Positions 1-8,332 of a stretch of 41,150 nt of DNA are shown one piece after another. How positions within the stretch are numbered: the first letter of the stretch is position 1; each line of letters starts with the position of its first letter. The DNA comes from Leekyejoonella antrihumi (lineage in GTDB: Bacteria > Actinomycetota > Actinomycetes > Actinomycetales > Dermatophilaceae): assembly GCF_007845645.1 (NCBI RefSeq), contig NZ_VCQV01000041.1, positions 1-41,150 on the forward strand, in the 5' to 3' direction. The position numbers were made by a program, and so were the translations under genes. A model generated the notes under the pieces. It ran no database searches, was not told the origin of the DNA, and saw nothing but the letters and a program-made list of their open reading frames with translations.

Positions 1-115
1 CGTGTTACTCACCCGTTCGCCACTAATCCCCCAAAGCAAGCTTTGAGATCATCGTTCGACTTGCATGTGTTAAGCACGCCGCCAGCGTTCGTCCTGAGCC
101 AGGATCAAACTCTCC
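1..115 (-). rRNA. rrs: 16S ribosomal RNA, 5' end (partial)
   Basis: Read on the minus strand, this is the first ~115 nt of bacterial 16S rRNA. It includes the universal 27F region (GAGTTTGATCCTGGCTCAG), the following GACGAACGCTGGCGGCG block, and the conserved GGCGAACGGGTGAGTAACACG segment that runs off the window edge. The mature 5' end lies near 115-120, just before an A-rich stretch on the plus strand. The V1 hypervariable stretch (about 41-60 on the plus strand) is short, as in Micrococcales. The rest of the rRNA operon lies to the left of the window. Confidence 0.97.
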
Positions 116-605
116 AAAAAAAAACCAAAAAACCCAATCCCAGCCGAAATCAACAAAAGCAAAAAATGCTATCCATCGAAATCAACCAAACAAAAAATCT
201 GGCATCAATCACTCGACACGCTGTTGAGTTCTCAAGAAACGATCAGACACCACTACCAACGATCCCAAATCTGGGAGGGTCAACCGTGGGCTGGAACCAT
301 CTCGTTATTTACCACTCGACTCTTGGGCGTCAAACTCCGGTGGCCGCAACCACCAGACGTTCTCGCGCACTTGGCTTCGAGCGGATCCTCAGCCTAACAG
401 AACCGGGTGGCTCCGTCCAACTGAAGGCGATCAGTCTTCCGCGGGAGGTTCCGGGCCGATTTCCCGGCCTGGCGCCTGCCCCGTTGGGCTGACAGGGAAA
501 ACAGTAAGGCACAGATGCCCGCAAAGACAAATCCGCTGGTCAGCGCCCTGCGAGTGCCGTGCAGACAGTTCGCCTCGTGCATCGTCGAGACCGGCGGGGT
601 GATGC
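116..605 (-). promoter_or_regulatory. rrn leader and upstream region
   Basis: This 490-bp stretch separates the 16S gene from the end of the cystathionine beta-synthase gene, both on the minus strand. It is A-rich next to the 16S gene (116-210). At 220-240 it carries GTTTCTTGAGAACTCAACAGC (minus strand, written here as 20+1 nt across the motif), a leader element that recurs before actinobacterial 16S genes and is probably part of the antitermination/processing signals. A promoter is annotated separately at 306-333. I see no credible gene between 334 and 605; this part may hold further upstream promoters and the cbs terminator. Confidence 0.7.
306..333 (-). promoter_or_regulatory. Candidate rRNA promoter
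   Basis: On the minus strand there is a -35 TTGACG (333-328), a 16-nt spacer and a -10 TAAATA (311-306). It fires toward the 16S gene about 190 bp away, with the conserved rrn leader motif at 220-240 in the transcribed leader. The match to a housekeeping sigma-70 promoter is good, but the transcription start is inferred only from sequence. Confidence 0.55.
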
Positions 606-1982
606 CTATTCGACCAGCATCGACAGCAGATCGGCTCGGGTCAGGACGCCGATCGGCTTGCCACCGTCGACGACCATCACGGCGTCCTGCGCGGACAACT
701 CGTCGCGCACGTCGGACACCTGCGCTCCGGCGCCGATCAGGGGCAGCGACTTCTCCATGTGCTTGGCCACCGGATCGGCGAGATGCGCGTGCCCCGTGTA
801 GAGGGCGTCCATGAGCTCGCGTTCACTCACCGAGCCCACGACCTCGCCGGCCATGATCGGCGGCTCCGCGTTGACGACCGGCATCTGGGAGACGCCGTAC
901 TCGCGCAGGATCTCGATGGCGTCCCGGACCGTCTCGTTCGGGTGCGTGTGCACCAGGGCCGGCAGCGCCCCGGTCTTGGCGGCCAGCACCTCCCCTACTG
1001 TGCGCTCACTACCCTGGTGCAGGAACCCGTAGGAGCTCATCCAGCGGTCATCGAAGATCTTGGACATGTAGCCGCGGCCCGAGTCGGGCAGCAGGACGAC
1101 GACGGTCGCCTCGGCCGGCAGCGTGGCGGCATGTCGCAGCGCCGCGACGACCGCCATGCCGCAGGAGCCGCCGACCAGCAGGCCCTCCTCACGAGCGAGC
1201 CGTCGGGTCATGTCGAAGGAGTCCGCGTCACTGACCGCGATGACCTCATCCACGACGCTGGGGTCGTAGGCCTTGGGCCAGATGTCCTCGCCGACCCCCT
1301 CGACCAGGTAGGGACGTCCGGTGCCGCCGGAGTACACCGACCCCTCCGGGTCGGCGCCGATGATCGTCACCCGGCCGCCGACGCGGTCGGCGGACTTCTC
1401 CCGAAGGAACCGGCCGGTGCCGCTGATCGTGCCGCCGGTGCCGATGCCGGTGACGAACGCGGTCAGCGCCCCGTCGGTGTCCGCCCAGATCTCCGGGCCG
1501 GTGGTCAGGTAGTGGGAGTTGGGGCCCTCGGGGTTGGAGTACTGGTCGGGCTTCCACCCACCGGGTGTCTCCTTCGCCAGCCGGTCGGACACCGAGTAGT
1601 AGCTGTCCGGGTGGTCCGGCGCGACCGCGCTCGGGCACACGACGACCTGCGCGCCATACGCCCGCAGCACGTTGCACTTGTCCTCGCTGACCTTGTCGGG
1701 GCAGACGAAGATGCACTGGTACCCCTTTCGCTGCGCGATCAGCGCCAGGCCGACACCGGTGTTGCCCGAGGTCGGCTCGACGATGGTGCCGCCCGACCGC
1801 AGCTCACCCGACTTCTCGGCGGCCTCGATCATGCGCAGCGCGATCCGGTCCTTCACCGAACCACCCGGGTTGAGATACTCGACCTTCGCGAGGACCGTGC
1901 AGGCGACGTCCTGTGTGACGTGATTCAGCTTGACCAACGGTGTTCCACCGACGAGATCGGCGATGTGCTCGGCATACTTCAT
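606..1982 (-). CDS. cbs: Cystathionine beta-synthase
   Basis: This 458-residue PLP enzyme condenses serine (or O-acetylserine) with homocysteine to cystathionine in the transsulfuration pathway. The N-terminal fold-type II catalytic domain shows the PLP lysine in GGSVKDR (Lys44) and the phosphate-binding loop PTSGNTG (residues 70-76). A glycine-rich GIGTGGT segment follows. From about residue 335 to the end there are two CBS domains, giving the eukaryote-like catalytic-plus-Bateman layout and separating it from plain cysteine synthase CysK/CysM. The ATG at 1982 puts the start right at the conserved N-terminus; no strong Shine-Dalgarno is seen. It is transcribed toward the rrn operon and divergently from the SGNH hydrolase gene. 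Confidence 0.9.
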   Translation of the reverse strand: MKYAEHIADLVGGTPLVKLNHVTQDVACTVLAKVEYLNPGGSVKDRIALRMIEAAEKSGELRSGGTIVEPTSGNTGVGLALIAQRKGYQCIFVCPDKVSEDKCNVLRAYGAQVVVCPSAVAPDHPDSYYSVSDRLAKETPGGWKPDQYSNPEGPNSHYLTTGPEIWADTDGALTAFVTGIGTGGTISGTGRFLREKSADRVGGRVTIIGADPEGSVYSGGTGRPYLVEGVGEDIWPKAYDPSVVDEVIAVSDADSFDMTRRLAREEGLLVGGSCGMAVVAALRHAATLPAEATVVVLLPDSGRGYMSKIFDDRWMSSYGFLHQGSERTVGEVLAAKTGALPALVHTHPNETVRDAIEILREYGVSQMPVVNAEPPIMAGEVVGSVSERELMDALYTGHAHLADPVAKHMEKSLPLIGAGAQVSDVRDELSAQDAVMVVDGGKPIGVLTRADLLSMLVE

Positions 1983-2087
1983 GTGAGCATGATCTCAGAG
2001 CGTGCGACCGGACGGGGACGCGACGGGTGGGGCGGGCCGACACGGATGGTGAGACGATCGACGTGCGAGCGTGAAGGAGCGTGAGGG

Positions 2088-3140
2088 ATGGGCCGAGCAC
2101 GACGTGCGCGCAAGATCGCTGCCAGGGCTGCGTTCGGCGGTGGGCTCGGCGCGGCCGGGCTGGCCGTCGGAGGCCTGGGCACCTGGGGGCTGCTGCGCGG
2201 CGAGGCCGCGGTCGCCCGCCGGCTGGTCGGCAACCCCTTCGACGGAGAACCCGACGACGACGGCGTCTACGGTGCGGGCCCGGGGGAATCGCTCCAGATG
2301 CTGGTGGTCGGTGACTCCACCGCGAAGGGTCTCGGCGTCGACGACCCCAGGCAGACCGTCGGTGCCATCATCGCCACCGCCGTTGCCGCCCTCGCGGGCC
2401 GATCCGTGCAGCTGACGAACCTGGCCGTCGTGGGAGCGGCCTCGGCGGACCTCGGCCAGCAGGTCGAGCATGCGCTGGAGCGGGTGCCACACCCGGACAT
2501 CACCGTGATCATGGTCGGCGCGAACGACATCACCCAGCGGGTCTCCCGCACTGAGGCGGTGCGGCACCTGTCGGCCGCCGTGTTCACTCTGCGCGAGGCC
2601 GGCTCACCCGTCGTGGTCGGCACCTGCCCGGACCTCGGCGTCATCGAACCGGTGCCTCAGCCTCTTCGGCTCCTGGCCCGACGCTGGTCGCGTGATCTGG
2701 CGGCGGCGCAGACCGTCGCCGTGATCGAGCAGGGCGGGCGTACCGTGTCGCTGGGCGACCTGCTCGGACCGGAGTTCCAGGAGACCCCGAAGGTGATGTT
2801 CAGCGCCGACCGCTTCCACCCCTCGGCGGCCGGGTATGCCCGCGCCGCCTCGGCCCTGCTGCCGAGCGTGCTCGACGCGCTCGGCCACTCCAGCGCCGAC
2901 ACCGGCCGGGCACCCGACCTGCGCCGTGGCGAGGGGATCGGCCCGGTCTCGGTCGCGGCGACCCGAGCGGTGCGTGACCCGGGCACCGAGGTCAGCGGAA
3001 CGGCCTACGACGGGGACGAACACGGCCGCCAGGGACGGTGGGCGATCCTGCTGCGGCGGCACCGCACCCCGATCCCCCGCCAGGGCGCCTCGGACGAGGT
3101 CGAGCAGCCTCCCCCTGCGGTGGACGAACCGCTGCCCTGA
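2088..3140 (+). CDS. SGNH/GDSL-family hydrolase, membrane-anchored
   Basis: This 350-residue protein is an SGNH-fold esterase/lipase-type hydrolase of unknown substrate. Block I is VVGDST (catalytic Ser), block II has the oxyanion Gly in VVGAAS, block III is VGANDI (Asn), and block V is DRFHPSAAGY, supplying the catalytic Asp and His. The basic N-terminus is followed by a Gly/Ala/Leu-rich hydrophobic stretch (about residues 14-38) that looks like a signal anchor or uncleaved signal peptide, so the catalytic domain is probably outside the membrane. The last ~100 residues are polar and probably disordered. ATG 2088 is preceded by GAAGGAG. This SGNH gene next to cbs recurs in actinobacteria as I recall. 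Confidence 0.82.
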   Translation: MGRARRARKIAARAAFGGGLGAAGLAVGGLGTWGLLRGEAAVARRLVGNPFDGEPDDDGVYGAGPGESLQMLVVGDSTAKGLGVDDPRQTVGAIIATAVAALAGRSVQLTNLAVVGAASADLGQQVEHALERVPHPDITVIMVGANDITQRVSRTEAVRHLSAAVFTLREAGSPVVVGTCPDLGVIEPVPQPLRLLARRWSRDLAAAQTVAVIEQGGRTVSLGDLLGPEFQETPKVMFSADRFHPSAAGYARAASALLPSVLDALGHSSADTGRAPDLRRGEGIGPVSVAATRAVRDPGTEVSGTAYDGDEHGRQGRWAILLRRHRTPIPRQGASDEVEQPPPAVDEPLP

Positions 3141-3232
3141 ACGTCGCGCCGAGGGCCTACTTCGTCGTAGGTAGACTCGCAAGTGGTCCAGCGCACATCG
3201 CGGTGCGTCCCGATCCTCAATGGAGGTTCCCC

Positions 3233-4456
3233 ATGCCCGAAGCAGTCATTGTCTCCACCGCCCGCAGCCCGATCGGTCGGGCGTTCAAGGGTTCACTGAA
3301 GGACCTGCGCCCCGACGACCTCGCCGCCCAGATCGTGCAGGCCGCACTGGCGAAGGTGCCCCAGCTGGATCCCACCCTGATCGAGGACCTCTACCTGGGA
3401 TGCGCCGAGCCGTGGGCCGAGCAGGGCAGCAACATGGCCCGAGTCGTCTCGATCCTCAGCGGGCTGGACCACCTGCCGGGAGCCACCGTCAACCGCTTCT
3501 GCGCATCGTCCGTGCAGACCATCCGCATGGCCGCCCACGCCATCAAGGCCGGCGAGGGTGACATCTTCCTTTCCGGTGGCGTCGAGTGCGTCTCGCGCTA
3601 CGCGGACTTCTCCGGAGCCGGCGGCTCCAAGGCCGACTGGCAGAACCCCCGCTTCGCCGATGCGACCGCCCGCACCGACGAGACCGCGAAGACCAACTCA
3701 ACCTGGTCCGATCCCCGTGCGCACGGCGACCTGCCCGACATCTACATCGCCATGGGGCAGACAGCGGAGAACGTCGCGACCTACCGCGGCGTCTCCCGCG
3801 AACGCCAGGACGAGTGGGGTGTGCGCAGCCAGAACCGGGCCGAGAAGGCCATCGCGGACGGCTTCTTCGAGCGCGAGATCAGCCCGGTGACGCTGCCGGA
3901 CGGCACCAAGGTGGCCACGGACGACGGGCCGCGTCCCGGCGTCACGCTGGAGAAGGTGCGGAGCCTGCAGCCGGTCTTCCGCGAGAACGGCACCGTCACC
4001 GCCGGCAACTGCTGCCCGCTGAACGACGGCGCCGCGGCGGTCGTCGTGATGAGCGACATCAAGGCCAAGGAGCTCGGGCTCACCCCGTTGGCGCGCGTGG
4101 TCGCCACGGGTGTCTCCGCACTGTCACCCGAGATCATGGGCCTGGGTCCGGTCGAGGCCTCGAAGCAGGCGCTGAAGCGCGCCGGCATGAGCATCAACGA
4201 CATGGACCTCTACGAGATCAACGAGGCCTTCGCCGCGCAGGTGCTGCCGTCCGCCGACGACCTGGGCATGGATCTGGACAAGCTCAACGTGCACGGTGGC
4301 GCGATCGCCCTCGGCCACCCGTTCGGGTCGACCGGTGCACGCATCGCCACCACGCTGCTCAACGGCCTGCAGACCCACGACGGACAGCTCGGTCTCGAGA
4401 CGATGTGCGTCGGTGGCGGCCAGGGCATGGCCATCATCTTCGAACGCCTGTCCTAG
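3233..4456 (+). CDS. Acetyl-CoA C-acetyltransferase (thiolase)
   Basis: This 407-residue enzyme is a type II/degradative thiolase that interconverts acetyl-CoA and acetoacetyl-CoA or cleaves 3-ketoacyl-CoA. The acylated cysteine is Cys90 in NRFCASSVQT. The later NEAFA motif, the His of GGAIALGHPFGSTGAR and the second active-site Cys of CVGGGQG are all present. An upstream in-frame start would add 65 residues without homology. The ATG at 3233 is preferred because GGAGG (3222-3226) sits at good spacing and the product begins with the usual thiolase N-terminus (PEAVIVSTARSPIG). The gene converges on the small minus-strand gene at 4562, with a palindrome between them. Confidence 0.93.
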   Translation: MPEAVIVSTARSPIGRAFKGSLKDLRPDDLAAQIVQAALAKVPQLDPTLIEDLYLGCAEPWAEQGSNMARVVSILSGLDHLPGATVNRFCASSVQTIRMAAHAIKAGEGDIFLSGGVECVSRYADFSGAGGSKADWQNPRFADATARTDETAKTNSTWSDPRAHGDLPDIYIAMGQTAENVATYRGVSRERQDEWGVRSQNRAEKAIADGFFEREISPVTLPDGTKVATDDGPRPGVTLEKVRSLQPVFRENGTVTAGNCCPLNDGAAAVVVMSDIKAKELGLTPLARVVATGVSALSPEIMGLGPVEASKQALKRAGMSINDMDLYEINEAFAAQVLPSADDLGMDLDKLNVHGGAIALGHPFGSTGARIATTLLNGLQTHDGQLGLETMCVGGGQGMAIIFERLS

Positions 4457-4471
4457 CAGCACTCCCTCCCG

Positions 4472-4562
4472 CCGAGTGGAGTAGACAACCTTCGAGTGGA
4501 GCACTTCGAGTGGAGCACATATTTGTGCTCCACTCGAAGTGTTTGTGCTCCACTCGGCGGGT
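4472..4562. terminator. Nested palindrome, likely bidirectional terminator
   Basis: The gap between the convergent thiolase and hypothetical genes is filled by a compound inverted repeat. The core is two perfect 17-bp arms (4503-4519 and 4524-4540) around the 4-nt loop TATT. The arms are built from an 11-mer, GAGTGGAGCAC or its complement, which occurs about five times here, with outer copies at 4473-4483 (imperfect) and 4545-4556. The outer copies can pair as well, giving a longer cruciform. No U-tract follows, as is common for actinobacterial terminators. Confidence 0.65.
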
Positions 4563-4858
4563 CAGGCGATGTCGCGCAGTAGACCGGTCAGCCGCTCGTC
4601 CAGGTGAGCGGACTGACCGGCCTGCTGCGCGTCATACACCGTCACCACCAGCTGGTCCAGTGCGGTCGCCGGGCCCAGATCGGGTAGGTCGGTGCGCGAC
4701 CGGCCGGCCGCGTCGGCCACCCGGTCCGCCAGCTCCTGGGCGAGCGCGTGCACCGGCGCGGACGCGCGCAGCGCGTGGTCGAGCGGTAGCAGTTGCCACC
4801 GTCGAACCACGCGCTGCAGTGCGAGCCGGAGCCGCTCGCTCGAGTCGTCGCCGCTCAG
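4562..4858 (-). CDS. Small hypothetical protein downstream of Bax-inhibitor gene
   Basis: I do not recognise a family. The reading frame codes for a helical, Leu/Ala/Asp-rich protein ending in ERLTGLLRDIA. No ATG is available. A CTG at 4858 overlaps the stop of the upstream Bax-inhibitor gene as CTGA, mimicking the usual ATGA/GTGA coupling, and would give 98 residues. The first GTG is at 4810 and would give 82 residues. Neither has a clear ribosome-binding site. Coding character (GC-rich third positions, amphipathic helices) and the tight position make it likely to be real. The start is uncertain. Confidence 0.5.
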   Translation of the reverse strand: MSGDDSSERLRLALQRVVRRWQLLPLDHALRASAPVHALAQELADRVADAAGRSRTDLPDLGPATALDQLVVTVYDAQQAGQSAHLDERLTGLLRDIA

Positions 4859-5802
4859 TTGCGCATCCGAGCAAACAGGCGCAGCAGCTCGATGTAGAGC
4901 CACACGACCGAGACGATCAGGCCGTGCGCCATGAGCCAGGAGTACTTCTGCGGCAGGCCGGCGTTGATGCCGCGACCGATGCTGTCGAAGTCGATGGCCA
5001 GGGAGTAGGAGGCCAGTCCGACCGCGATGATGCTGATCACGATCCCGAGTGGTCCGCTGCCGCCGACGCCGAACGGGTTGCTGAGGACGCCGGTCATCAC
5101 CAGCAGGAAGTTGACCATCGCAAACAGGAAGTAGCCCATGATCGCGAAACCGAAGATCTTGCGGGATCGCTCGGTCACCCGGATGATGCCGAACTTCCAG
5201 CCGGCGAACATTCCGACGAAGACGCAGATCGTCGCCAGCACCGCCTGGGCGACGACACCGGGCCAGATGGTGTTGAAGAACTGGCTGACGGCGCCGAGGA
5301 AGAGTCCTTCGACGGCTGCATACCCGACGATCAGCGGCACCGACACGACGCGCTTGAACGAGATGATGAAGCCGATGGCCAGCCCGACGATCATCCCGCC
5401 GATCCACAGCCCCATACCCACGGGCTGGCTGTCCTTGGCGACGAACCAGGAGATCGCGCCGGTGACGAGCATGATGCCGAAGAGACCGAGCGTCTTGGTG
5501 ACGACGTCATCCAGCGTCATCTTGCGCGACTGCACCGCGCTCGCCGACGGCTTCTGGTACATCGACTCCAGCGGGTCGCGGCCCTGCGGGTAACCCTGCG
5601 GCCCGCCATACTGCCGGCCGCCCTGGGGCGGCTGGTAGGCCTGCTGCGCACCGGTGTTCGGGTAGCCCTGCGGCGCGCCGTACTGCTGCTGCTGTTGCTG
5701 GTCGGGCGTCGCGTACTGGCCGTACTGCGGCTTGCCGATCGAGGCGTAGCGCCCCTTAGACAGGTCATCGTTGAACCGGTTGAAGACCGGGTTGTTCGCC
5801 AT
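4855..5802 (-). CDS. Bax inhibitor-1/YccA-like membrane protein
   Basis: This 315-residue protein has a cytoplasmic N-terminal ~100 residues rich in Gln, Tyr, Gly and Pro (QYGQYATPDQQQQQQYG-type repeats), followed by seven hydrophobic segments typical of the BI-1/YccA/YbhL family of actinobacteria. The family is usually described as pH-sensitive calcium-leak channels; the role in this organism is unknown. The ATG at 5802 is chosen because GGAGGGATCC precedes it and the product starts with MANNPVFNRF, a usual start for this family. The open frame extends about 80 codons further upstream without homology. The stop overlaps the small gene at 4858, suggesting co-translation. Confidence 0.88.
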   Translation of the reverse strand: MANNPVFNRFNDDLSKGRYASIGKPQYGQYATPDQQQQQQYGAPQGYPNTGAQQAYQPPQGGRQYGGPQGYPQGRDPLESMYQKPSASAVQSRKMTLDDVVTKTLGLFGIMLVTGAISWFVAKDSQPVGMGLWIGGMIVGLAIGFIISFKRVVSVPLIVGYAAVEGLFLGAVSQFFNTIWPGVVAQAVLATICVFVGMFAGWKFGIIRVTERSRKIFGFAIMGYFLFAMVNFLLVMTGVLSNPFGVGGSGPLGIVISIIAVGLASYSLAIDFDSIGRGINAGLPQKYSWLMAHGLIVSVVWLYIELLRLFARMRN

Positions 5803-6008
5803 GGATCCCTCCGTTGCCGCCGGACCCCTTGGCCCGGTTTCTGCCTGAAGTCTAGGTCGGTGCTCTGTGCTTATCCAATGAAACCGCCGGAGCCGCAGAA
5901 AAGTGCCCTTGCCCGCGGCGGCGACCATGTGCTGCCCTGTTACCAGAGGGTCGGCCCCGCGACCGTGCCGAAACGGCCGCCCGCACCTCGCACCACTCGG
6001 GAGGACAC

Positions 6009-6608
6009 ATGCCGGGACGCTTCGTGTACTGGATGAACGTCTCACTCGACCTGCGGATCGAGCGCGATCCCGGCGAGCAGGGCGGCGGTGACTGGATGCG
6101 TATCGGGGAGCCGTTGCACCGCGAGTTCAACACGCGAGCACGCGCGCTGTCGCTCATGGTCGAGGGCCGCACGATCTACGAGACCATGGAGCGGTTCTGG
6201 CCGGGCGCGCGCGACGACGAGTCGCTGCCCGGCTACGCGCGTGAGTATGGCGAGATCTGGACCTCGGCGCCGAAGGTGCTCGTCTCGCGCACGCGAACGA
6301 GCGCGAGCCACAACACGCGGATCGTCGGCGGATCGGGCGATGCGATCGAGCAGCTCGCAATGCTGCGCGAACACACCGAGGGCGACATCGGCGTAGGCGG
6401 TGCCACCCTCGCGACGCACCTGCTGCGGGCGGGTCTGCTCGACGAGCTGCTGCTCTTCACCCATCCGGTGATCCTGGGCTCCGGCCGGCCGCTCTTCGAC
6501 GACTACGTCGCCCCGGTGCGGCTCGACCTGCTCGAGCACCGGTCGTTCGACGAGGGCGTCACCATGCATCGATACGCCGTCCGGCCTCGACAGGGTGCAC
6601 CTTCGTAG
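6009..6608 (+). CDS. DHFR-like / RibD C-terminal-domain reductase
   Basis: This 199-residue protein matches the dihydrofolate-reductase-family / RibD C-terminal domain group, NADPH-binding reductases of mostly unknown substrate. Visible family marks are the N-terminal beta strand with NVSLDL, the GRTIYETME motif near residue 53, the GDIGVGGATLA nucleotide-binding region and the late LLLFTHPVILGSGRPLF strand. ATG 6009 follows GGGAGGA at good spacing. It stands alone, divergent from the Bax-inhibitor gene. Function in antifolate metabolism should not be assumed. Confidence 0.85.
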   Translation: MPGRFVYWMNVSLDLRIERDPGEQGGGDWMRIGEPLHREFNTRARALSLMVEGRTIYETMERFWPGARDDESLPGYAREYGEIWTSAPKVLVSRTRTSASHNTRIVGGSGDAIEQLAMLREHTEGDIGVGGATLATHLLRAGLLDELLLFTHPVILGSGRPLFDDYVAPVRLDLLEHRSFDEGVTMHRYAVRPRQGAPS

Positions 6609-6779
6609 AGAGTTTGAGAACTCATGGCTATCCATCTGAGCGGACTTGGGTAGGACAGGTGGGCGATACGTCCGGGCCTCACCTGGGTCGGGCTGCGCCT
6701 TGATGACCGAGCGGGATGGGGCGGCACGTCTCCGGGAGCCGCAACCATCCACCAAGGGCTCCAAGCCTTCTGCGTTGGG

Positions 6780-6853
6780 TGCCCCCGACGGGACTCGAAC
6801 CCGCACTTGAGCGATTTTAAGTCGCCTGCCTCTGCCGATTGGGCTACGGGGGC
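6780..6853 (-). tRNA. tRNA-Leu (anticodon UAA)
   Basis: Read on the minus strand, a 74-nt cloverleaf folds with acceptor stem GCCCCCG/CGGGGGC, D arm from GCCC...GGC, anticodon stem GCGA/TCGC with loop CTTAAAA (anticodon UAA), and T arm GCGGG-TTCGAGT-CCCGT. The discriminator base is A, the leucine identity base. The CCA end is not encoded (CCCA follows). The variable region is only about 5 nt, so this is a class I-shaped molecule although leucine tRNAs are normally class II with a long arm. The rest of the 6609-6779 gap shows no gene. Confidence 0.9.
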
Positions 6854-6857
6854 AGGC

Positions 6858-7805
6858 CTAGGGTACGACGAGCGAGCGCGCGATGCCGTCCAGGATGTCC
6901 TTCTCGCTCGACACGACCCGCTCGATACCGCTCTCGGCGGCGACGCGCTGCACGATGCAGCGCCAGATCAGGGCGCCGGACCCGATCACGTCGACCCGCC
7001 CCGGGTGCATGAAGCCGAGCGCCGCGCGCTCCGCCCGCGTCGCGTGCAGCAGCCCCTCGCAGGCGGCGACGACCTGCGAGACCGACAGCGCGCTGCCGTG
7101 GATGCGCTCCGAGTCATAGCGGCTCAAACCCAGCGCGTAGGCCGTGATGGTCGTCACCGAACCGGCGAGCCCGATCAGTGTGCCGACCTGGTCGAGCGGG
7201 ACCACATCGGCAGCCTTGTCTATCGCGGCGTGAATGTCGGCCTCCGCCGCGGCGATCTCGGTGGTCGACGGCGGATCGGAGTGCAGGTGCCGTTCGGTAA
7301 AGCGGACGCAGCCCATCCGGACCGACCGGGCCCGCTCGACGTGGTCAGTGCCGAGCACGAACTCGGTGGAGCCGCCACCGAGGTCGATCACGAGGTAGGG
7401 CGCATCGACACCGTCGGTGCGCAGGTCGCCGGTGGCCCCGCTGAAGCTCAGGCTCGCCTCCTCGTCGCCACTGATCACCTCGGGCGACACGTCCAGGTCA
7501 CCGAACGCCTTACGCACACCCGCTTGGAAGTCTGCCGAGTTGTCGGCGTCACGAGAGGCCGAGGTCGCCACGAAACGCACCCGTTCGGCCCCGAGCTCCC
7601 GGCACTGCGCCGCATACTCGTGGGCGACCCGCAGCGTGCGCTCCATCGACTCGGGCGCGATGCGACCGGTCGTGTCGACGCCCTGGCCGAGCCGGACGAT
7701 CTCCATCCGGCGCAGCACGTCCGTGAGAGCGCCGGCTGCGTCAATGTCCGCCACCAGCACGCGGATCGAGTTGGTGCCACAGTCGATCGCGGCGACGCGA
7801 GTCAC
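6858..7805 (-). CDS. ppx: Exopolyphosphatase, Ppx/GppA family
   Basis: This 315-residue protein belongs to the Ppx/GppA phosphatases (actin-like ATPase fold), which remove terminal phosphate from polyphosphate or convert pppGpp to ppGpp. The two phosphate-binding loops are visible as AIDCGTNSIRVLVAD at the N-terminus and VIDLGGGSTEFVLG near residue 132. It has the short two-domain length usual in actinobacteria. The GTG at 7805 is chosen because AGAGGAGAG precedes it and it overlaps the DUF501 stop as GTGA. It is the last gene of the run eno-ftsB-DUF501-ppx, a conserved actinobacterial order, and ends just before the tRNA-Leu gene. Confidence 0.92.
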   Translation of the reverse strand: MTRVAAIDCGTNSIRVLVADIDAAGALTDVLRRMEIVRLGQGVDTTGRIAPESMERTLRVAHEYAAQCRELGAERVRFVATSASRDADNSADFQAGVRKAFGDLDVSPEVISGDEEASLSFSGATGDLRTDGVDAPYLVIDLGGGSTEFVLGTDHVERARSVRMGCVRFTERHLHSDPPSTTEIAAAEADIHAAIDKAADVVPLDQVGTLIGLAGSVTTITAYALGLSRYDSERIHGSALSVSQVVAACEGLLHATRAERAALGFMHPGRVDVIGSGALIWRCIVQRVAAESGIERVVSSEKDILDGIARSLVVP

Positions 7806-8332
7806 AGTGTGCTCTCCTCTTTGGCGTCTTCCAGCAGGTCCTCGCAGCACCCGCCGTCCCACCAGTGCGGCAGTGCGGCAAGCGCCTCATCACCGAGCGG
7901 GTTGACGCCGGGGCCGACCGCGAGGCTGTGCGCGACCAGCGCATGCAGGCACTTGACCCGATCGGGCATGCCACCGGCCGAGACCCCCTCGATCTCGCTC
8001 ACGTCGCCGAGCTCGGCACGTCGGGCCAGGTAGTCCGCGTGTGCGGCGCGGTAGGCCGCGGCCAATTCGTCGTCTGCGCCGAGTCGCCGGGTCATCTCCG
8101 CCATCAGCCCCTGCGACTCGAGGGTGCTGATCGCGCCGGTGAGCCGGGGACAGGTGGCGTAGAACGAGGTGGGAAACGGTGTGCCGTCCGGGAGCCGTGG
8201 CAGCGTGCGCAGCACGGTCGGGCAGCCACACGGGCACCGATGTGCGACCGCCACCACGCCGCGCGGCACCCGGCCAAGCTGGGCCTGCACCCAGTCCAGA
8301 TCTGCCTGAGCGACGCGCGGTTGACCGGTCAC
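7802..8332 (-). CDS. DUF501 family protein
   Basis: This 176-residue cytoplasmic protein belongs to the DUF501 family, which is widespread in actinobacteria and has no assigned function. A cysteine cluster near residue 33 (HRCPCGCP), the segment FPTSFYATCPRL, and the late GGMPDRVKCLHALVAHSLA block with a Cys-His pair are the conserved parts; the cysteines could bind metal. It starts with a GTG at 8332 overlapping the FtsB-like stop (GTGA) and its own stop overlaps the ppx start, so the three genes are translationally coupled. Confidence 0.9.
   Translation of the reverse strand: MTGQPRVAQADLDWVQAQLGRVPRGVVAVAHRCPCGCPTVLRTLPRLPDGTPFPTSFYATCPRLTGAISTLESQGLMAEMTRRLGADDELAAAYRAAHADYLARRAELGDVSEIEGVSAGGMPDRVKCLHALVAHSLAVGPGVNPLGDEALAALPHWWDGGCCEDLLEDAKEESTL

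Noticed and set aside
3586-6036. An 816-codon plus-strand frame across the thiolase, hairpin and Bax-inhibitor genes
   Set aside because: It spans three well-supported features on both strands and is made of Arg/Ala/Pro-rich sequence without a domain.
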